A DNA stretch of 64,000 nucleotides from Bisbaumannia salifodinae (GTDB taxonomy: Bacteria; Pseudomonadota; Gammaproteobacteria; Pseudomonadales; Halomonadaceae): assembly GCF_039522585.1 (NCBI RefSeq), contig NZ_BAAADR010000001.1. One strand, given 5' to 3'. Below the pieces are notes generated by a model. That model was not told the DNA's origin. It worked only from the letters and a program-made list of their open reading frames with translations, and did no database searches. Below, one piece after another: positions 9,362 to 16,994 of the stretch (its first letter is position 1; each line of letters begins with the position of its first letter). A program made the translations under genes and the position numbers.

Positions 9362-10348
9362 TCAGTTGCCGGGCACCTGCACGACCCGAGTCTCACCACC
9401 CACATGCTGGATCACCTGGCGTCCGGAGGGTGCGCCTGAGCGATGCGGTGCCGGAGAGGAAGCCGCCGGTGGGCGCCGCTCCCCGGCCTCGACCCGAGTC
9501 AGTTCCTGGAAGAGCACGGCGGGCCCCATCTCCTCTTCCGCTTCCTCGTCGGCGCCGGCTTCCAGGGAGGCGCGCCTCAGGCCGGGCAGCCCATCGGGGA
9601 CAAGCCCGTTGTCCCGGGGAGATGCCAGCCCTTCGGCCCGTTCGCTGGCCCCGATCACCGCCAGGCGCAGGCGACCGGTGGTCTCCGCCAGCAGCAACCG
9701 AGGGGCCTGATCCTCGTCCAGGGCCAACACCGCGGTACGGCCGCTACGCTGGGGGCCCTGATCGCCATCGGCGGGCATGCCACGCAGGTCGGCCCCGAAG
9801 CTCAGCACCTCGACGTCCCGAAACAGCCGTCGTGCCAGCTGTGCGCGATCCTGGCCATTGGCCTGGGCATAGTAGAAGACGTCGACGCGATCCCCCGGGG
9901 CGATAAAGCCACCGCCACCGATCACCTCGTCGATGCTGACCGCCAGGGCCCGCTTGCCGGCCGGCACCGCCTCGGCCAGCAGCCCGCCGAGGGCGAAATG
10001 CTCGGGGCGCAGGATATCCCCGGGCGCCAGGGGGCGAGTCAAGATACGCCCCTCCACCTCGGAGAGGTCGGCGAAACTCTCCACCACCTCTACCGGGTAG
10101 TCGACGGTGCGCAGCAGCGGATCCCCCGCCTCGGGGCGAGCCTCGAGGCGGGTACCGATATCGAGCCGCTTGGCGGCGGTTAATACGGGAAAGCCGGGGA
10201 GGGCCGCCTCTTGCGAGGGCACCTCCACCACCGGGGCCGGCTCCATGGCCGGCGGCAGGTCTCGGGTCAGCTGCCAACCGGCGAAGGCCAGGCCGATGGC
10301 AATCGCCACCAGGACGGCGGCGATACCCTTAAGTAGATTGGGGGACAT
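9362..10348 (-). CDS. cpaB: Flp pilus assembly protein CpaB/RcpC
   Basis: 328 residues from the second of two close ATG codons (10346-10348); that choice gives 7 bases of spacing to AGGGA, whereas the first ATG would be too close. One N-terminal transmembrane helix (LLKGIAAVLVAIAIGLAFAG) is followed by a SAF domain (VLTAAKRLDIGTRLEAR onward, with TRPLAPGDILRPEH) and a long C-terminal domain containing VSIDEVIGGGGFIAPGDRVD. CpaB proteins are periplasmic and modulate secretin assembly, possibly by binding peptidoglycan. The C-terminal tail after about 270 is acidic, then Pro/Ala-rich and probably disordered. Confidence 0.9.
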   Translation of the reverse strand: MSPNLLKGIAAVLVAIAIGLAFAGWQLTRDLPPAMEPAPVVEVPSQEAALPGFPVLTAAKRLDIGTRLEARPEAGDPLLRTVDYPVEVVESFADLSEVEGRILTRPLAPGDILRPEHFALGGLLAEAVPAGKRALAVSIDEVIGGGGFIAPGDRVDVFYYAQANGQDRAQLARRLFRDVEVLSFGADLRGMPADGDQGPQRSGRTAVLALDEDQAPRLLLAETTGRLRLAVIGASERAEGLASPRDNGLVPDGLPGLRRASLEAGADEEAEEEMGPAVLFQELTRVEAGERRPPAASSPAPHRSGAPSGRQVIQHVGGETRVVQVPGN

Positions 10349-10388
10349 ACGCATTTCCCTGCGAGTTGATTGACCCTTTTATTAATTA

Positions 10389-10402
10389 CCACCCTCAGGT
10401 GG
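10389..10402 (-). terminator. Short hairpin overlapping the flp stop codon
   Basis: CCACC and GGTGG arms with a 4-base loop span the flp stop and are followed on the minus strand by an A/T-rich run. It is too short for a strong terminator. It may act as an attenuator or mRNA 3'-end stabiliser, giving more pilin than downstream machine, as seen in other tad loci. Confidence 0.4.
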
Positions 10403-10640
10403 AGCCATCACCTGAACCGGCATTAGTCAATACATCCGAAACGCGCTGGAAGAAGGATTCAAACCCGCTAAGAATGGTTTCCCCCCCCAAGAAAAAGATA
10501 CCCAAGGCGATTACCGCCGCAATTACCACATACTCGATCGCACTGGCCCCCTGCTGCCGGCGAAATTTCGGGCGATTCAGCTGCATGGCCACGGCGCCAC
10601 ACTGGGTAAATCGGCTAGTCTTTTCGATCAGTTTTTTCAT
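10395..10640 (-). CDS. flp: Flp-family type IVb major pilin
   Basis: 81 residues from the ATG at 10638-10640, which has GGGAG 8 bases upstream; an upstream GTG in frame is less well placed. The prepilin cleavage motif is QQG/ASAIEYVVIAAV, with the conserved Glu at +5 and Tyr at +6, followed by the hydrophobic assembly helix. This leaves a mature pilin of about 50 residues with a short Ser/Gly-rich tail. The leader is about 31 residues, at the long end for Flp. As the first gene of the tad cluster it encodes the structural subunit. No dedicated TadV peptidase is encoded here, though pilD lies at 51067. Confidence 0.92.
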   Translation of the reverse strand: MKKLIEKTSRFTQCGAVAMQLNRPKFRRQQGASAIEYVVIAAVIALGIFFLGGETILSGFESFFQRVSDVLTNAGSGDGST

Positions 10641-10660
10641 GGTTACCACTCCCTGCGTTA

Positions 10661-10686
10661 ACCAATGCCCCTTATTGGTGCGGGGC
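10661..10686 (-). promoter_or_regulatory. Two mutually exclusive hairpins in the flp leader
   Basis: In transcript sense the order is GCCCC, ACCAAT, GGGGC, ATTGGT. GCCCC can pair with GGGGC, or ACCAAT with ATTGGT, but not easily both because no linker separates the last two arms. The element ends about 20 bases upstream of the flp start region. A separate hairpin ACCAC/GTGGT lies at 10700-10715 and a 7-base inverted repeat TTGACGC/GCGTCAA spans 10723-10760. Regulatory function is an inference. Confidence 0.35.
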
Positions 10687-10797
10687 TATTTTCTGCATTA
10701 CCACCCCAAAGTGGTGCTTTTCTTGACGCCCCGCCATGCCGAAGCGAAACGAAGCGTCAACGGACTCCTCGACGATCGCGCCGCCGGCCGCCATCTT

Positions 10798-12537
10798 CTA
10801 GCCGCCCAGATTCCAACTGATCCGGGCATTGATCCGGCCATCGCGGCTATCGGTATCCAGGTCCCGATCACCGATGGGCTGAGCATATTCGATCCCCAGG
10901 CGATAGAGGCTACCCTGGCTTAGCTCGAATCCCGCCACCGCCGAGGCGATCTCATGCTCGGTATCCCGCTCGTTGAAGCGCGTGCGGGCGCCGTCGATCA
11001 GCAGGTAAGGCTCCACCGACCCCAGCCAGTCGCTGGCCACCGGCTGCAGATAGCGCAGCTCGATCTCGCCGGCGACGCCGTAGTCGCCTTCCGCCTGGCT
11101 ATCGCCATAGCCGCGGCCGAAACGGTTGCCGCCGTAATTGCCCTGCTCCGGCGACGGCAGGGTGTCATTGGACCAGAAACCGGCGACGCGGCTGGTCAAG
11201 CGCCAGCGGGGCCCCAGCCGTTCCACCCAGCGTGCCTGACTTCCCAGGCGGGTAAAGTGCAGGTCCTCCGGCTGATTGACCGACACGAAGGCGCTGCTCA
11301 GGCGGTTACGGTTGCCCCCCAGGTCGACCCCCTGGCGAAGGTCTCCGCGCCATTCGAGGATGCGCTCCTGGCTGGCCCGCTGCAGGCGGGTATTGAGCTC
11401 CAGGGCGGAGAAATTGAGGCGTCGCTCCAGCAGGGACAGCCCCTCCTCGACGAACAGACTGCGCTGATGATGGTGATCGACCTGGCCACCAAGGTACCAA
11501 CTGAACTCCCGCGACAGGTACAGCGGATAATCGAGTCCGGCACGATAACGCTCGGTGATCTTCTCCTCCCGTGCCTGCTCGTTGCCCAGCAGGCTGACAC
11601 CCGTCGGTTCTTCGGTTTCGAAACGGCTACCCGCGAGGCTGAGGCGCAGGTCATCGGTGCCCAGTTCCTGCTGGTACTCGGCGGCATAGAACTCATCGTC
11701 ACCATCGATCGGCAACAGGGCCGCCAGCGACAACCGCTCGGCGTAACGGGTATTGGACTGCAGGGTCAGGTTGGCCAGCAGTTGGATATCGTCTTCATCG
11801 CCACCCTGCAGCGAGAGGCCGCCATCCAGGGCGCGCATGCTGCGCTCCTCCACTCGCAGGGTCGTTCCGCCACTGGGCGTGCGCGGCACCGGCGCATTGA
11901 TCGCCAGTTGGGCTCCCGGGATCCTCTCCATCAAGGTGGTGTAACGCTCGAAAGTGGACCGGGTCAGCGGGCGCTCATCGATGATACGTTCGGCGAGACG
12001 CTGGACTCGACTGGCCACCGAGGCCTTGTCGATGGCGATCTCGGTACGAGCGATATAGCCCTCGACCACCACCACGGTGACCACGCCATTGCGGAAGTTA
12101 TTGTCGGGTAGATAGGCATAGGAGAGCGGATAGCCCGCGTCCTGATAGCGACGCGTGATCGCCTCGACGGCATCGATCAGCTCGCCCACGGTCACGCGCT
12201 GTCCCAGCATGGGACTCATGCCACTGGCGAGATCATCGAGCTCGAAGACGGTACCGCCACGAAAATCGAGATGAGATACCGAGACCTGAGTTTCGCGGCT
12301 GATAGCACCCGCGACCTGAGGCAGAGACACTTGAGTGGCGGTACGTCGCTCCGAGGCCTCGCGCATCTGCTCCAGCCCGGGCACCTGGGTGGGTTGTCGC
12401 TCATCCACCAGAGACGGGGAGTCGCTGGCATGGGAGGTAACAGCCAGGCTCATCAGGCCAGCTGCCGTGATGGCAAGAAGCGGAGATCGTGCTGCATTGG
12501 CGGCGCTTGGTTGCGCCAGTCCTTTGATTGCGTTCAT
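10798..12537 (-). CDS. ShlB/FhaC/HecB-family (TpsB) outer-membrane transporter
   Basis: 579 residues from the ATG at 12535-12537, preceded by AGGGAAAGGA; an upstream in-frame ATG at 12573 would add a non-signal-like stretch. A signal peptide (to about 37, ending SHASD) is followed by a POTRA_2-type domain (VSHLDFRGGTVFELDDL to NGVVTVVVVEGY). A second POTRA-like domain (ARTEIAIDKASVASRVQRL) and a C-terminal beta-barrel with alternating aromatic strands, ending in ARISWNLGG, follow. TpsB proteins are Omp85-superfamily translocators of large exoproteins. No filamentous-haemagglutinin-type TpsA with a TPS domain is visible. Instead two large repeat lipoproteins lie directly upstream on the same strand, making them candidate partners. 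The family call is strong; the cargo is a hypothesis. Confidence 0.88.
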   Translation of the reverse strand: MNAIKGLAQPSAANAARSPLLAITAAGLMSLAVTSHASDSPSLVDERQPTQVPGLEQMREASERRTATQVSLPQVAGAISRETQVSVSHLDFRGGTVFELDDLASGMSPMLGQRVTVGELIDAVEAITRRYQDAGYPLSYAYLPDNNFRNGVVTVVVVEGYIARTEIAIDKASVASRVQRLAERIIDERPLTRSTFERYTTLMERIPGAQLAINAPVPRTPSGGTTLRVEERSMRALDGGLSLQGGDEDDIQLLANLTLQSNTRYAERLSLAALLPIDGDDEFYAAEYQQELGTDDLRLSLAGSRFETEEPTGVSLLGNEQAREEKITERYRAGLDYPLYLSREFSWYLGGQVDHHHQRSLFVEEGLSLLERRLNFSALELNTRLQRASQERILEWRGDLRQGVDLGGNRNRLSSAFVSVNQPEDLHFTRLGSQARWVERLGPRWRLTSRVAGFWSNDTLPSPEQGNYGGNRFGRGYGDSQAEGDYGVAGEIELRYLQPVASDWLGSVEPYLLIDGARTRFNERDTEHEIASAVAGFELSQGSLYRLGIEYAQPIGDRDLDTDSRDGRINARISWNLGG

Positions 12538-12677
12538 ATATCCTTTCCCTGGACCAGTGGCGCTCTTCGGCACCCACTATAATTATTCTTTGCCTTGATT
12601 GTAAGTTAGTATCTACCAAAGAATAGCGACTCACACCAGCCCTACTGTCAAGAAATGTCCGGCGGTCGACCCTGGCT

Positions 12678-12703
12678 GGCTCCGGGGGATTGCCCCCGGA
12701 GCC
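12678..12703 (-). terminator. Strong hairpin after the first repeat lipoprotein gene
   Basis: Perfect 11-base arms GGCTCCGGGGG and CCCCCGGAGCC enclose a 4-base loop, 13 bases past the stop at 12717. There is no clear T-run, so it may stabilise the 3' end or terminate partially, and tpsB may still be reached by readthrough. Confidence 0.6.
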
Positions 12704-12716
12704 AAGTGCCACGATC

Positions 12717-14594
12717 TTAGTCGCTAGCGCCGGACGAACCGCCCAGCAGACCACCACCCCCCAACAGACTGCCGGTCAGGCCATCCACGGTGCCGGTCAC
12801 CCCACCCAGCAGCCCATCCTCGCTACCGAGCAGACCACTGGTCAGGCCGCCCACCAGCCCCTCATCACCGCCCAGCGAGCCGCCTTCGTCGCCTAGCAGG
12901 CCATCGGTCAGGCCCTCCACGGTGCCGGTCACACCACCCAGCAGGCCATCCTCGCTACCGAGCAGGCCGCCAGTCAGACCATCCACGGTTCCGCTCTCAC
13001 CACCTATCAGGCCACCCAGCAGGCCGCCTTCGTCGCCGAGCAGGCCACCGGTCAGGCCATCCACGCTCCCGGTCACCCCACCCAGCAGGCCGCCTTCGTC
13101 GCCGAGCAGACCACCATCACCGCCCAGCAGGCCGCCGGTCAGGCCATCCACGGTTCCGCTCTCACCACCTATCAGGCCACCCAGCAGGCCGCCTTCGTCG
13201 CCGAGCAGACCACCATCACCGCCCAGCAGGCCGCCGGTCAGGCCATCCACGGTTCCGCTCTCACCACCTATCAGGCCACCCAGCAAGCCGCCTTCGTCGC
13301 CGAGGAGGCCACCATCACCGCCCAGCAGGCCGCCAGTCAGACCATCCACGGTTCCGCTCTCACCACCTATCACCCCACCCAGCAAGCCGCCTTCGTCGCC
13401 GAGGAGACCGCCGCCACCGCCCAGCAGGCCGCCAGTCAGGCCATCCACGCTCCCGGTCACCCCACCCAGCAGGCCGCCTTCGCCGCCGAGCAGACCACCG
13501 TTACCGCCCAGCAGGCCACCTTCCAGCAGGTCAGAAGCCTCCCCGGCAGTCAGCAGGCCACCGGTATCGGCCACCAGCTGCCCCACGCCGCCTAGGGTTC
13601 CACCGGGACCACCCAGCAGCGGATCCCGACCGCCCAGGGTGTCACCCAACATGACCACGACACCTCCCACCTCGTTAAGCAGGCCATTGGCGACCGGCCC
13701 AATCACCAGGGCATCCCCGAGCTGCTGGGTCGTCCCTTCCACGGAGAGCAATACCGGGCGCACCACCCCCGTCAGCTCGGTCGTAAGGCCGGCCAGATGG
13801 CCATTTTCATCGGTCAGGGTGAGCGTCAGTGAGTCGCCCAGGGTCGATACCGTGGCCCCAAGTTCTCCCACCGTCTGACCCAGGGTGGTAACCAGCCCCG
13901 TGGCTTCATCCACTTGCATCAACACCGGCAGGGTATTCAGCGCGGCCACGGTATCTCCCAGGGTGCCCACGGCGTGACCGGCATCACCCACGGTGCCGGT
14001 AACACCACCGAGAGTCGTCCCCAGGGCATTGTCATTGGTGACATAGCTACCCAAGCCATCCCGCAGGCCACTGGCCAAGGTATTTACCCCGCTCCCCAAA
14101 TGGACCAGCACCTCGCCACCACCATCGGTCATCGAGCCAATCAGCGGAAGCTCCTGCTGGCTGATCCCCTCACCGAGCACGGTAACGGTATCACCTGCCC
14201 CATCGCCGGCATCAGCGGTGTCCTGGACCATCCTCTCCAGTACGGTAAGGCCAGCCTGGTCACCATCATCGCCGCCGCCGTTATCGCCGCCGCCATCATC
14301 GCCACCGCCGCCATCATCGCCGCCGCCGTTATCGCCGCCGCCATCATCGCCGCCACCATCATCGCCGCCGCCGTTATCACCACCGCCGTTATCACCACCG
14401 CCGTTATCGCCGCCGCCATCATCGCCGCCGCCATCATCGCCGCCGCCGTTATCACCACCGCCGTTATCTCCCCCATCCGCAATACCGCCATCACTCGAAG
14501 GCAATGTTAGTGTTGAACTCCCGCTGCAACCGGCCATTGAAATAGCAGCGACAAGCACGGCCAGGGGAAATAGACGAGTTCCTTTAATATTCAT
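12717..14594 (-). CDS. Gly/Leu-rich repeat surface lipoprotein, paralogue 1
   Basis: 625 residues. A lipoprotein signal with lipobox MAGC (Cys at about 23) is followed by a Gly/Asp/Asn linker of about 14 five-residue units (GGDNG or GGDDG). A non-repetitive domain of about 240 residues follows (DTVTVLGEGISQQELPLIGS through VIGPVANGLLNEVGGVVVML), then a C-terminal array of GGLLGGDGG-type repeats with periods up to 33 residues. Automated pipelines would probably call it collagen-like, but the repeats are not Gly-X-Y. The ATG has AAAGGA about 8 bases upstream. It is a diverged copy of the gene at 14858-16636 and lies upstream of the TpsB gene. An acylated, extended surface or matrix protein is likely; the function is unknown. 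Confidence 0.8.
   Translation of the reverse strand: MNIKGTRLFPLAVLVAAISMAGCSGSSTLTLPSSDGGIADGGDNGGGDNGGGDDGGGDDGGGDNGGGDNGGGDNGGGDDGGGDDGGGDNGGGDDGGGGDDGGGDNGGGDDGDQAGLTVLERMVQDTADAGDGAGDTVTVLGEGISQQELPLIGSMTDGGGEVLVHLGSGVNTLASGLRDGLGSYVTNDNALGTTLGGVTGTVGDAGHAVGTLGDTVAALNTLPVLMQVDEATGLVTTLGQTVGELGATVSTLGDSLTLTLTDENGHLAGLTTELTGVVRPVLLSVEGTTQQLGDALVIGPVANGLLNEVGGVVVMLGDTLGGRDPLLGGPGGTLGGVGQLVADTGGLLTAGEASDLLEGGLLGGNGGLLGGEGGLLGGVTGSVDGLTGGLLGGGGGLLGDEGGLLGGVIGGESGTVDGLTGGLLGGDGGLLGDEGGLLGGLIGGESGTVDGLTGGLLGGDGGLLGDEGGLLGGLIGGESGTVDGLTGGLLGGDGGLLGDEGGLLGGVTGSVDGLTGGLLGDEGGLLGGLIGGESGTVDGLTGGLLGSEDGLLGGVTGTVEGLTDGLLGDEGGSLGGDEGLVGGLTSGLLGSEDGLLGGVTGTVDGLTGSLLGGGGLLGGSSGASD
13144..13440 (-). repeat. 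Three tandem 99-bp units in the first lipoprotein gene
   Basis: The anchor CCATCCACG recurs at 13144, 13243, 13342 and 13441, exactly 99 bases apart, encoding three near-identical 33-residue units containing SGTVDGLTGGLLGGDGGLLG. Shorter related units continue on both sides (about 12780-13520). Confidence 0.9.
14262..14476 (-). repeat. 15-bp microsatellite encoding the Gly/Asp/Asn linker
   Basis: Roughly 14 tandem 15-base units (GCCGCCGTTATCACC and close variants on the plus strand) encode GGDNG or GGDDG. The units are nearly identical and should be prone to slippage without changing the frame. Confidence 0.85.
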
Positions 14595-14818
14595 GGCAGT
14601 TTCCTTTGAATGACATCCCTATCCTTCGCCGAGCAGCTCACGGACTCGACGAAGAACAACAGCAGCATATTTATTACTTATTATTTATATCGCCAAGAAT
14701 CAGAGATCTCTTACAAGAGACAGGATCAATAGCCCAAGCGAATCACCAGCCAGAAACTTACAGCGACAGTGATATTCAAGGGCAAACCATCAGGCTCTCT
14801 GACTCGAAGGCACGAAGA
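14595..14818. promoter_or_regulatory. AT-rich leader and promoter region of the first lipoprotein gene
   Basis: This gap is markedly AT-rich compared with the flanking coding DNA, especially 14668-14690, where TATAAATAATAAG-like sequence on the minus strand could hold a -10 element. Nearby are a palindrome AGAGATCTCT and a hairpin TCTCTT/AAGAGA, candidate regulator sites. No open frame of interest is present. The exact promoter cannot be fixed by eye. Confidence 0.4.
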
Positions 14819-14851
14819 GAAGAGGTGGCGGAGTCACTCCGCCACCTCTTC
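14819..14851 (-). terminator. Strong hairpin after the second repeat lipoprotein gene
   Basis: Perfect 15-base arms (GAAGAGGTGGCGGAG and its complement) with a 3-base loop begin 6 bases past the stop at 14858. The minus-strand tail is TCTTCGTG. It probably separates the transcripts of the two lipoprotein genes. Confidence 0.7.
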
Positions 14852-14857
14852 CATTTA

Positions 14858-16636
14858 TCACTTCCCTCCAAGCAATCCCCCGCCGAGCAGCCCCCCGCCG
14901 AGAAGGCCATCATCGCTACCCAACAGACCGCCGACCACTCCATCCACGGTATCGGTCACGCCGCCTAGCAGACCGCCTTCCACACTCCCTTCCACACTGC
15001 CTTCCGCACCTCCTTCCACGCTACCGCTAACACTGCCGGTCACGCTGCCCAGCAGGCCGCCGCCCACTAGCCCCTCATCACCGCCTAGCAAGCCGCCTTC
15101 GTCGCCAAGCAGGCCGCCTGTCAGGCCATCCACGGTACCGGTCACACCACCCAGCAGGCCAGCATCGCCGCCGAGCAGACCACCGTCGCCATCCAGCAGG
15201 CCACCAGTCAGGCCATCCACGGTGCCGGTCACACCACCCAGCAGGCCAGCATCGCCGCCGAGCAGACCACCGTCGCCATCCAGCAGGCCGCCGGTCAGGC
15301 CATCCACGGTGCCGGTCACCCCGCCCAGCAGGCCAGCATCGCCGCTGAGCAGGCCGCCGTCGCCATCCAGCAGGCCGCCGGTCAGGCCATCCACGGTGCC
15401 GGTCACCCCGCCCAGCAGGCCAGCATCGCCGCCGAGCAGGCCGCCGTCGCCATCCAGCAGGCCACCAGTCAGGCCATCCACGGTGCCGGTCACACCACCC
15501 AGCAGGCCAGCATCGCCGCCGAGCAGGCCGCCGTCGCCATCCAGCAGGCCGCCGGTCAGGCCACCTTCACCGCCCAACAGGTCGCCGGTCAGCCCACCCA
15601 GCAAGCCTCCATCATTGCTCAGCAGGCCACCCACGAGCCCGGCCTCACTGCCCAGCAGACCGCCATCCAAGAGGCCTCCATCGCCCCCCGCGGTCAGCAA
15701 CCCACCGAGGTCGCCCACCAGGTTGCCGGCACCGGTTACCGTGCCACCCAGGCCGGCGAGCTGTGGGTCCTTGCCACCCAGGGTCCCTCCCAGGTCAACC
15801 ACCACGCCGCCCACTTGTCCCAGCAGGTCATTGGCCACCGGCCCCACGATCAACGCATCGCCAAGGTGTTGCGTGGTGCCCTCGACAGAAACGAGAACCG
15901 GGCGCACCACCGCACTCAGCTCACTGGTCAAGCCGGCCAGATGGCCATTCTCGTCGGTCAAGGTCAGGGTCAGCACATCACCGACGCCGGTCACGGTTGC
16001 CCCCAGGTCGCCAACGGTCTTGCCAAGCGTCGTCACCAAGCCGGTAGTGGCATCGACCTGCATCAACACAGGCAGGGTGTTAAGTGCTTCGACGGTATCG
16101 CCAAGGGCCCCCACGGCCCGCCCGCTATCGGAGACGGTACCGGTGGCACCGGCCAGCGTCGTACCCAAGGCATTGTCGTTCTCGGTAAAGCTGCCCAGTC
16201 CATCCCTCAGGCCGTCAGAGAGGCTGTTAACGCCATCCCCCAGATGCACCAGGACCTGGCCTGTGCCGTCGGTAACACCACCGACCAACGGGATCTCCTG
16301 CTGACTCAAGCCGTCGCCGAGCACCACGACGCTATCCCCCAGCCCCTGAGTGACATCGCTGGTGTCTTGAACAACTTGCTCGATACTGCCACCGGCCACC
16401 TGACCATTATCGCCGCCGCCGTTATCGCCACCACCGCCGTTATCGCCGCCGCCGTTATAGCTACCGCCGCCGTTATCGCCGCCGCCGTTATAGCTACCGC
16501 CGCCATTGCCACCACCGCCAGCGCTATCGTTTCCACCGCCCGGAACGGTCAAGTTGCTACTTCCGCTGCAACCGGCAAGAGAGATGGCGGCCACCAGGGC
16601 AGCCAGAGGAAGAAGACGAGTTCCCTTCGCACGCAT
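14858..16636 (-). CDS. Gly/Leu-rich repeat surface lipoprotein, paralogue 2
   Basis: 592 residues. It has the same architecture as the gene at 12717-14594: lipobox LAGC (Cys at about 23), a Gly-rich linker (GGGSYNGGGDNGG units), then a conserved domain (VVLGDGLSQQEIPLVGG through ALIVGPVANDLLGQVGGVVV) that aligns over its full length with the paralogue. A C-terminal repeat array follows, with five near-identical 29-residue units (VDGLTGGLLDGDGGLLGG...). The ATG is preceded by GAGGA. The two genes are a tandem duplication that diverged in repeat length and number. Likely located at the outer membrane or exported to the surface; the proposed link with the TpsB at 10798 is based on proximity only. 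Confidence 0.8.
   Translation of the reverse strand: MRAKGTRLLPLAALVAAISLAGCSGSSNLTVPGGGNDSAGGGGNGGGSYNGGGDNGGGSYNGGGDNGGGGDNGGGDNGQVAGGSIEQVVQDTSDVTQGLGDSVVVLGDGLSQQEIPLVGGVTDGTGQVLVHLGDGVNSLSDGLRDGLGSFTENDNALGTTLAGATGTVSDSGRAVGALGDTVEALNTLPVLMQVDATTGLVTTLGKTVGDLGATVTGVGDVLTLTLTDENGHLAGLTSELSAVVRPVLVSVEGTTQHLGDALIVGPVANDLLGQVGGVVVDLGGTLGGKDPQLAGLGGTVTGAGNLVGDLGGLLTAGGDGGLLDGGLLGSEAGLVGGLLSNDGGLLGGLTGDLLGGEGGLTGGLLDGDGGLLGGDAGLLGGVTGTVDGLTGGLLDGDGGLLGGDAGLLGGVTGTVDGLTGGLLDGDGGLLSGDAGLLGGVTGTVDGLTGGLLDGDGGLLGGDAGLLGGVTGTVDGLTGGLLDGDGGLLGGDAGLLGGVTGTVDGLTGGLLGDEGGLLGGDEGLVGGGLLGSVTGSVSGSVEGGAEGSVEGSVEGGLLGGVTDTVDGVVGGLLGSDDGLLGGGLLGGGLLGGK
15126..15560 (-). repeat. Five tandem 87-bp units in the second lipoprotein gene
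   Basis: The anchor CCATCCACGGT recurs at 15126, 15213, 15300, 15387 and 15474, exactly 87 bases apart, giving five 29-residue units that differ by only a few bases. This near-identity indicates recent expansion or ongoing homogenisation and predicts length variation between strains. Confidence 0.92.
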
Positions 16637-16994
16637 AACGCTATCCTCACTGATTCATTATTGGGGGTTTTGCTGTGAGCTAAGCGTATGCCGACATCGC
16701 GCCATTCAGAAAGGCACGGGACAAGAAGTTGAGATATGGCTTACACGCCAGAGAGAGGAGGGACTACGTCACTCCTCACAGTTAGGTCATGGTATTTTCC
16801 ACCCACTAATTATCAAATAAAAAAGCAATGACTGCTTTGCAGTTCCAACAACCCTCTCGCTCCTGTGGAACCACACCTCCTGAGCTCCTTAACCAGTATC
16901 TCCTTCAAGTGCCGAGAGACTCGGCCTGCCAGAAAAATGAAGAAAACAAGACGAGTGGGTGACAAGTGTCCAAAAAGACAGAGTCAATAATCCT
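16637..16994. promoter_or_regulatory. Divergent intergenic region between the lipoprotein and AraC genes
   Basis: About 358 bases without a convincing gene. It should hold the promoters for the second lipoprotein gene (minus) and the regulator (plus). Visible elements are a hairpin AAAGCA/TGCTTT at 16822-16838, a pair GTTCCA/TGGAAC spanning about 16841-16871, and a hairpin GCCGAG/CTCGGC at 16911-16925 just ahead of the regulator. Any of these could be an AraC-type operator; none can be confirmed from sequence alone. Confidence 0.4.

Noticed and set aside
15126..15560. Regularly spaced repeats that could suggest a CRISPR array
   Set aside because: Whole 87-base units are near-identical with no unique spacers, and they are in frame within a coding sequence.
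12790..16304. Long Pro/Ser/Arg-rich open frames (PSRPPVRPST repeats) on the plus strand
   Set aside because: They are the reverse reading of the Gly/Leu repeats in the lipoprotein genes; the minus-strand frames have lipoprotein signals and ribosome sites.
16959..16994. Earlier GTG start for the AraC-family gene
   Set aside because: The added 12 residues contribute nothing to the domain and the ribosome site is no better; kept as an alternative only.
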